Positions 7,310 to 10,416 of a DNA stretch of 10,416 bases are shown in pieces. The notes beneath the pieces are model-generated. The model saw only the letters and a list, made by a program, of their open reading frames with translations. It searched no databases and was not told the origin of the DNA. A program made the position numbers and the translations under genes. The stretch covers positions 1-10,416 of the forward strand of contig NZ_LAJY01000003.1 of NCBI RefSeq assembly GCF_000963705.1, read 5' to 3'. The DNA comes from Elstera litoralis. GTDB lineage: Bacteria > Pseudomonadota > Alphaproteobacteria > Elsterales > Elsteraceae. Position 1 is the first letter of the stretch. The number at the start of each line of letters is the position of its first letter.

Positions 7310-7711
7310 ATCGCGCAGGTTTACGGACACATCGACCGAGATTTCCAGCGTGATCTGCGGGGGTTGCTGATACAGTTCCTTCACCAACCGGGGCAACCAC
7401 GTATGAACGATGGTTTCCGATAATCCCAGGCGCACGGTGCCTTTCTGCGATTCGGGGTCGGTAACGGCCATCACCATTTCGTCGCGCAACGCGAGCAGCC
7501 GCTCGACATAGTCCAACAGTTCGACGCCCTTCACGGTCAGCGTCGGTCGCCATCCCTCGCGGTTAAACAGCAGGATATTGAGACTATCCTCCAGTTGGGC
7601 AATGCGGGCGGAAATCGCGGGCTGGGTGGTGTTCAGCTTGTCCGCCGTGCCGCGAAAGCTACCGAGTTTGGCGACCCAAAAGAAGGTTTCGAGGTTGCGG
7701 AAATCGATCAC
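7310..7711 (-). pseudogene. LysR-type regulator, 5' fragment (DNA-binding domain only)
   Basis: From GTG at 7711, 134 codons encode a classic LysR N-terminus: the winged helix-turn-helix FFWVAKLGSFRGTADKLNTT with PAISARIAQLE (about residues 10-41), the linker helix (LLDYVERLLALRDEM) and the start of the effector domain (KGTVRLGLSETIVHTWLPRL, then ITLEISVDVSVNLRD). Homology stops there. The frame runs on through unrelated codons to a stop at 7223, inside the livG-like remnant. A complete LysR protein has about 300 residues, so over half, the whole effector-binding part, is gone. The initiator is weakly supported: AGACAGG lies nearby, and family members usually begin a few residues before this helix. 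It probably once controlled the liv/oxoprolinase genes downstream on the same strand. A truncated DNA-binding product could still be made but should lack ligand response. Confidence 0.82.
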
Positions 7712-7746
7712 GGGGCCTGTCTTTCTGCCCGTCGCGGGCGGTCGGC

Positions 7747-7768
7747 GCAAAGGCTAAACCAGCTTTGC
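7747..7768. other. Small inverted repeat in the gap between the ABC ATPase and lysR remnant
   Basis: GCAAAGGCT and AGCTTTGC can pair around a five-base loop, with one unpaired base. It lies 21 bp after the ATPase stop. There is no T-run on either side, so it is at best a weak terminator or RNA 3' end. A second short repeat (GCCCG-TCG-CGGGC, 7727-7739) lies just upstream of the lysR start. The 78 bp gap shows no clear promoter. Confidence 0.3.
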
Positions 7769-7789
7769 CCCAAACAGACCCCCCGCTGG

Positions 7790-8557
7790 CTATTCCAACA
7801 GCGACGATAAAAACTGCTTCAACTCCGGCGTCTGCGGAGAACCGAACACAATATCGGGCGGCCCCATCTCATGCACGCGGCCCTGGTGCATGAAAATCAC
7901 CCGGTCGGCGACCTTGCGCGCGAAGTTCATCTCGTGCGTTACCATCAGCAAGGTCATCCCCTCCTCCGCAAGGCTTTCGACGACACGCAAGACTTCGCCC
8001 ACCAGTTCCGGGTCGAGCGCCGAGGTGATTTCATCGCAGAGCAACACCCCCGGCTCCATCGCCAGCGCGCGGGCAATGGCGACGCGCTGCTGTTGGCCGC
8101 CGGAAAGCTGATCCGGCATCGCATCGAATTTTTCAGCGAGGCCGACGCGCTCCAATAGTTTGCGCGCCTGGGTGGCTGCGTCCGTCGGGCTGCGCTTTTT
8201 CACCAGGCCCGGCGCGAGCATGATGTTCCGCCCCACCGACAGATGGGGGAACAGGTTGAAGCTCTGAAAAATCATCCCGACGCGCTGGCGCAGGTCGCGC
8301 ATCGCCGGGGCGCTATCGTGAACCAGATCCTTGCCGTCGACCGTTAGCGTGCCATCCTGAAAGATTTCGAGCCCATTGATGCAGCGCAGCAGCGTGCTTT
8401 TGCCCGACCCGCTTTTGCCGATGATGGCGATCACCTCGCCGCGCTGAACCGATAGATCGATGCCCTTCAGCACCTCCGTCGGGCCGTAGGATTTGCGCAG
8501 GGCCGTGATCTGAATAATGGGGGCTTGATAGGGCGCGGGATCAGCGGCGAGCGACAT
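7790..8557 (-). CDS. Polar amino acid ABC transporter ATP-binding protein (GlnQ/HisP family)
   Basis: This 255-residue cytoplasmic ATPase drives the importer encoded by the three genes upstream of it. It is complete: Walker A GKSGSGKST (47-55), Q-loop at Q98 in GMIFQSFNLFPHL, signature LSGGQQQR (151-158), Walker B VLLCDE (171-176), D-loop SALDPE and switch histidine H208 in VTHEM. The proline usual after the Walker B glutamate is isoleucine (DEITSALDPE). The ATG at 8557 is preferred to the in-frame ATG at 8584 because AAGGA lies 6 bases upstream and family members lack the extra residues. It overlaps the permease stop by 17 bp, so translation is probably coupled. Polar amino acid uptake is firm at family level; the exact substrate cannot be read from this subunit. 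Confidence 0.93.
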   Translation of the reverse strand: MSLAADPAPYQAPIIQITALRKSYGPTEVLKGIDLSVQRGEVIAIIGKSGSGKSTLLRCINGLEIFQDGTLTVDGKDLVHDSAPAMRDLRQRVGMIFQSFNLFPHLSVGRNIMLAPGLVKKRSPTDAATQARKLLERVGLAEKFDAMPDQLSGGQQQRVAIARALAMEPGVLLCDEITSALDPELVGEVLRVVESLAEEGMTLLMVTHEMNFARKVADRVIFMHQGRVHEMGPPDIVFGSPQTPELKQFLSSLLE

Positions 8558-9194
8558 TGAGTTTCCTTTCAAGCGTCTTGGCATAGAGGCTGATGGGGTA
8601 GCACAGCGCGAAATAGAGCAAGGCCACGCAGGAAAAGACCGTGAAGGGCGCGTAGGTGACGTTGGAAATCATGTTCCCGGCGCGCGTTAGCTCGACAAAG
8701 CCGACCACCGAGGCCAGCGCCGTGCCCTTAATCACCTGCACCAAAAATCCCACCGTCGGCGGTACGGCGATTTTCAGGGCTTGGGGCAGAATCACATAGC
8801 GCAACTGCTCGCCAAAACTAAGCGCAAGGCTTTGCGAGGCCTCCCACTGGCCTTTCGGAATGGCCGCGACGCACCCCCGCCAGATTTCGGTGAGGTAAGC
8901 GCTGGTATAAAGCGTTAGCGCCACCGAAACCGAGACCCAAACCGAGGCCTTAATCCCGAACAGCCCCAGGCCGAAATAGGAGAGGAACAATTGCATCAGC
9001 AGCGGCGTACCCTGAAAAAGCTGAACGTAGCGGCCAACGAGCCGATCCACCCAGCGCCGCCCACCGAGCCGCGCCACCAGCAGCAAACCCCCGACGAGAC
9101 CGCCACCGACAAAGGCGATCAGTGACAGCACAATCGTCCAGCGCGCCGCGAGCAGCAGATTGCGGACAATATCCCAGAGCGAAAAATCGACCAT
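8541..9194 (-). CDS. Amino acid ABC transporter permease (HisM/GlnP family), second subunit
   Basis: This 217-residue inner-membrane protein has five probable membrane segments (about 17-42, 54-78, 84-107, 140-163, 186-206). The signature loop that contacts the ATPase is at about 118-146 (WEASQSLALSFGEQLRYVILPQALK), and YVQLFQGTPLLMQLF at 56-70 is the usual conserved stretch before it. The length is normal for His/Glu/Gln-type permeases. It starts 4 bp after the stop of the other permease, with GGGAG upstream of the ATG, and overlaps the ATPase start. It most likely forms a heterodimer with the preceding permease. No lesion is seen. Confidence 0.92.
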   Translation of the reverse strand: MVDFSLWDIVRNLLLAARWTIVLSLIAFVGGGLVGGLLLVARLGGRRWVDRLVGRYVQLFQGTPLLMQLFLSYFGLGLFGIKASVWVSVSVALTLYTSAYLTEIWRGCVAAIPKGQWEASQSLALSFGEQLRYVILPQALKIAVPPTVGFLVQVIKGTALASVVGFVELTRAGNMISNVTYAPFTVFSCVALLYFALCYPISLYAKTLERKLNVARR

Positions 9195-9198
9195 GCCG

Positions 9199-9861
9199 CT
9201 AGCTCCCGAAAATAAACTTGGGACCGGCCCAGTTGAGCACGCGCCGCAACCCTCCCGCGAGTAGCAGATAGAGCAGCGTGGCGACGATATACGCTTCGAA
9301 GGTACGGAAGTTGCGCGCCTGGATCACATTCGCCGCATAGCTTAACTCTTCCGTGGCGATCTGCCCGCAGACCGCCGAGCCGAGCATAACGATGATGCAT
9401 TGGCTCACGAGCGCAGGCCACACTCGCTTCAAGGCGGGCGGCAACACGACATAAACGAACACCTGCACCCGGCTGAGGGCAAGGCTGTGCCCCGCTTCGA
9501 TCTGCCCGCGCGGGGTATTCTCGATCCCGGCACGGATGATCTCGGTGGCATAAGCCCCAAGGTTTAGCACCATCGCAATGATCGAGGCCACTTCCGGCGA
9601 CAGGCGCACGCCGAGCGACGGTAAGCCGAAGAAAATAAAGAAAAGCTGCACGATGAAGGGGGTATTGCGGATGATCTCCACATAACTCCCCACCAGCCAC
9701 CGCAGCCAAACCGGCCCACTGGCGCGCGCCCAGGCGCAGGCAATGCCAAGGATCAAACCGATGAACATGGCAATCGCCGTCAGCCCGATCGTCCAGGCAA
9801 CGCCCTTCAGCAAAAACGGCCATTGGCTGAGAATGGCCCAGAAATTCAGGTCAATCTGCAT
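9199..9861 (-). CDS. Amino acid ABC transporter permease (HisQ/GlnP family), first subunit
   Basis: This 220-residue inner-membrane permease has probable membrane segments near 17-45, 58-85, 91-112, 148-166 and 188-208. The conserved VEIIRNTPFIVQLFFIFFGLP is at 61-81 and the ATPase-contact loop IEAGHSLALS-VVLPPALK at about 121-145. The ATG at 9861 is preferred over an upstream in-frame ATG at 10020. The extra 53 residues would be a reading of the binding-protein gene and the terminator hairpin in another frame, and family members begin just before the first membrane segment. GGGG lies 5 bases before the ATG. It follows the binding-protein gene after 61 bp that hold a terminator-like hairpin, so its expression should be below that of the binding protein. 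Confidence 0.92.
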   Translation of the reverse strand: MQIDLNFWAILSQWPFLLKGVAWTIGLTAIAMFIGLILGIACAWARASGPVWLRWLVGSYVEIIRNTPFIVQLFFIFFGLPSLGVRLSPEVASIIAMVLNLGAYATEIIRAGIENTPRGQIEAGHSLALSRVQVFVYVVLPPALKRVWPALVSQCIIVMLGSAVCGQIATEELSYAANVIQARNFRTFEAYIVATLLYLLLAGGLRRVLNWAGPKFIFGS

Positions 9862-9884
9862 GGAAACCCCAACGGTCAGGGCCG

Positions 9885-9913
9885 AAAAAGGGACGGGTGT
9901 GAGACCCCGTCCC
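9885..9913 (-). terminator. Intrinsic terminator/attenuator between binding-protein and permease genes
   Basis: On the - strand GGGACGGG and CCCGTCCC form a perfect 8-bp GC-rich stem around an 8-base loop, directly followed by five T. The stem begins 9 bases after the binding-protein stop. It has the form of a Rho-independent terminator and lies inside an operon. The likely role is partial termination and 3'-end protection, giving more binding-protein mRNA than permease mRNA. Confidence 0.85.
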
Positions 9914-9922
9914 GGCATTAGC

Positions 9923-10416
9923 CTATTCGGTAAGCGGTAAATCACCCGCTGGGCGGCCCAGCCATTTTTGCGCCAGCTTATCCAGCGTGCCGTCTTTCTT
10001 GGCGGCGAGAATGATTTCATTCACCTTACTGCGTAAGGCGGTTTCGCCCTTGGCAACACCGATAAAATTGGGGCTATCCTTAATCAGCAGCTTATATTCC
10101 ACGCCAAGGGACGGATTTTTCTGAATAATCAGCCCGGCGTTGGAAACGCTGGTGGCGATCACCTGGGTTTGCCCGGCAACGAAGGCGGAGGTTGCCGCCG
10201 CCTGATCCTCGTAGCGTTTGAAATCCATGCTGGCGGGGCCGACCTTCATCAACTCCTGCTCTTCCATCGCGCCCTTAGCGACGGCGATGGTTTTACCGCC
10301 GAGATCATCGAAGCTTTTAATCGCCAAACTCTTCGGCGCATAAACCGCTTGAAAGAACGGCGCATAGGCGTGGGTGAAATCGATCACCTTCTCGCGCTCC
10401 GGGTTTTTCCCCAAGG
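9923..10416 (-). CDS. Polar amino acid ABC transporter substrate-binding protein, C-terminal part (5' end outside window)
   Basis: The frame is open to the right edge, so the start and signal peptide lie outside. The visible 164 residues are the C-terminal part of a family 3 periplasmic solute-binding protein. They show REKVIDFTHAYAPFFQAVYA, the second-lobe entry DDLGGKTIAVAKGAMEEQEL, then QTQVIATSVSNAGLII and the C-terminal helix region VNEIILAAKKDGTLDKLAQKWLG. The protein would capture a polar amino acid in the periplasm and deliver it to the two permeases downstream. At the position where many family members have G-T after the second-lobe strand, this one reads G-A, so ligand contacts may differ. 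Substrate is undetermined. It is the first visible gene of the importer operon, and the promoter is beyond the window. Confidence 0.9.
   Translation of the reverse strand, partial: LGKNPEREKVIDFTHAYAPFFQAVYAPKSLAIKSFDDLGGKTIAVAKGAMEEQELMKVGPASMDFKRYEDQAAATSAFVAGQTQVIATSVSNAGLIIQKNPSLGVEYKLLIKDSPNFIGVAKGETALRSKVNEIILAAKKDGTLDKLAQKWLGRPAGDLPLTE

Noticed and set aside
7727..7739. Short inverted repeat GCCCG-TCG-CGGGC upstream of the lysR fragment as a terminator or operator
   Set aside because: The stem is only 5 bp with a 3-base loop and no T-run. Such repeats are frequent by chance in GC-rich DNA.
8017..8050. Isoleucine in place of proline after the Walker B glutamate of the amino acid ABC ATPase (DEITSALDPE)
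   Set aside because: The position tolerates change in this ATPase family, and all catalytic residues are present, so it is not evidence of a defective or unusual protein.
1..10416. tRNA/rRNA genes, CRISPR arrays, insertion sequences, integrases, toxin-antitoxin or defence genes
   Set aside because: None was seen on either strand. No transposase-like frame, repeat array or target-site duplication was recognised around the decayed block, so its lesions are not attributed to a mobile element.

Overview
The window reads as chromosomal DNA of a GC-rich Gram-negative bacterium. The protein families, such as the RbbA/YhhJ exporter, the 5-oxoprolinase-like HyuA/HyuB and the Liv-type ABC remnants, together with codon use, suggest an alphaproteobacterium, possibly Rhodospirillales. 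That assignment is an inference and was not tested by search. No RNA gene, IS element, integrase, CRISPR array or phage gene was seen.

Layout. (1) Positions 1-2244, + strand: the 3' end of an rbbA-like gene followed by yhhJ, the last two genes of a drug-export-like ABC-2 operon, both with intact reading frames. (2) Positions 2251-7711, - strand: a strikingly damaged block. In transcription order it holds a 5' piece of a LysR regulator gene, a probable tail of livM, a livG::livF chimera that has lost its Walker A motif, a 5-oxoprolinase/hydantoinase gene split by a one-base frameshift into HyuA-like and HyuB-like frames, and the 5' third of a chemotaxis receptor gene carrying two frameshifts and a stop codon. 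(3) Positions 7790-10416, - strand: a polar amino acid ABC importer (binding protein, two permeases, ATPase) with intact frames. A strong intrinsic terminator-like hairpin lies between the binding-protein gene and the first permease gene.

How it fits together. The middle block is best read as the collapsed remains of an ancestral unit: a LysR regulator, a branched-chain-type (Liv) importer, a 5-oxoprolinase-like ATP-dependent amidohydrolase and a chemoreceptor. That would be a uptake, ring-opening and sensing module for a cyclic amide or amino acid derivative. Several lesions are deletions at short homologies, and others are single-base changes, some of them in homopolymers. Both flanking operons are undamaged, so the decay is local. 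Assembly or sequencing error is the main alternative, above all for the single-base lesions.

I found no convincing new defence, toxin or mobile system. The notable content is this gene-decay block and the intra-operon terminator.
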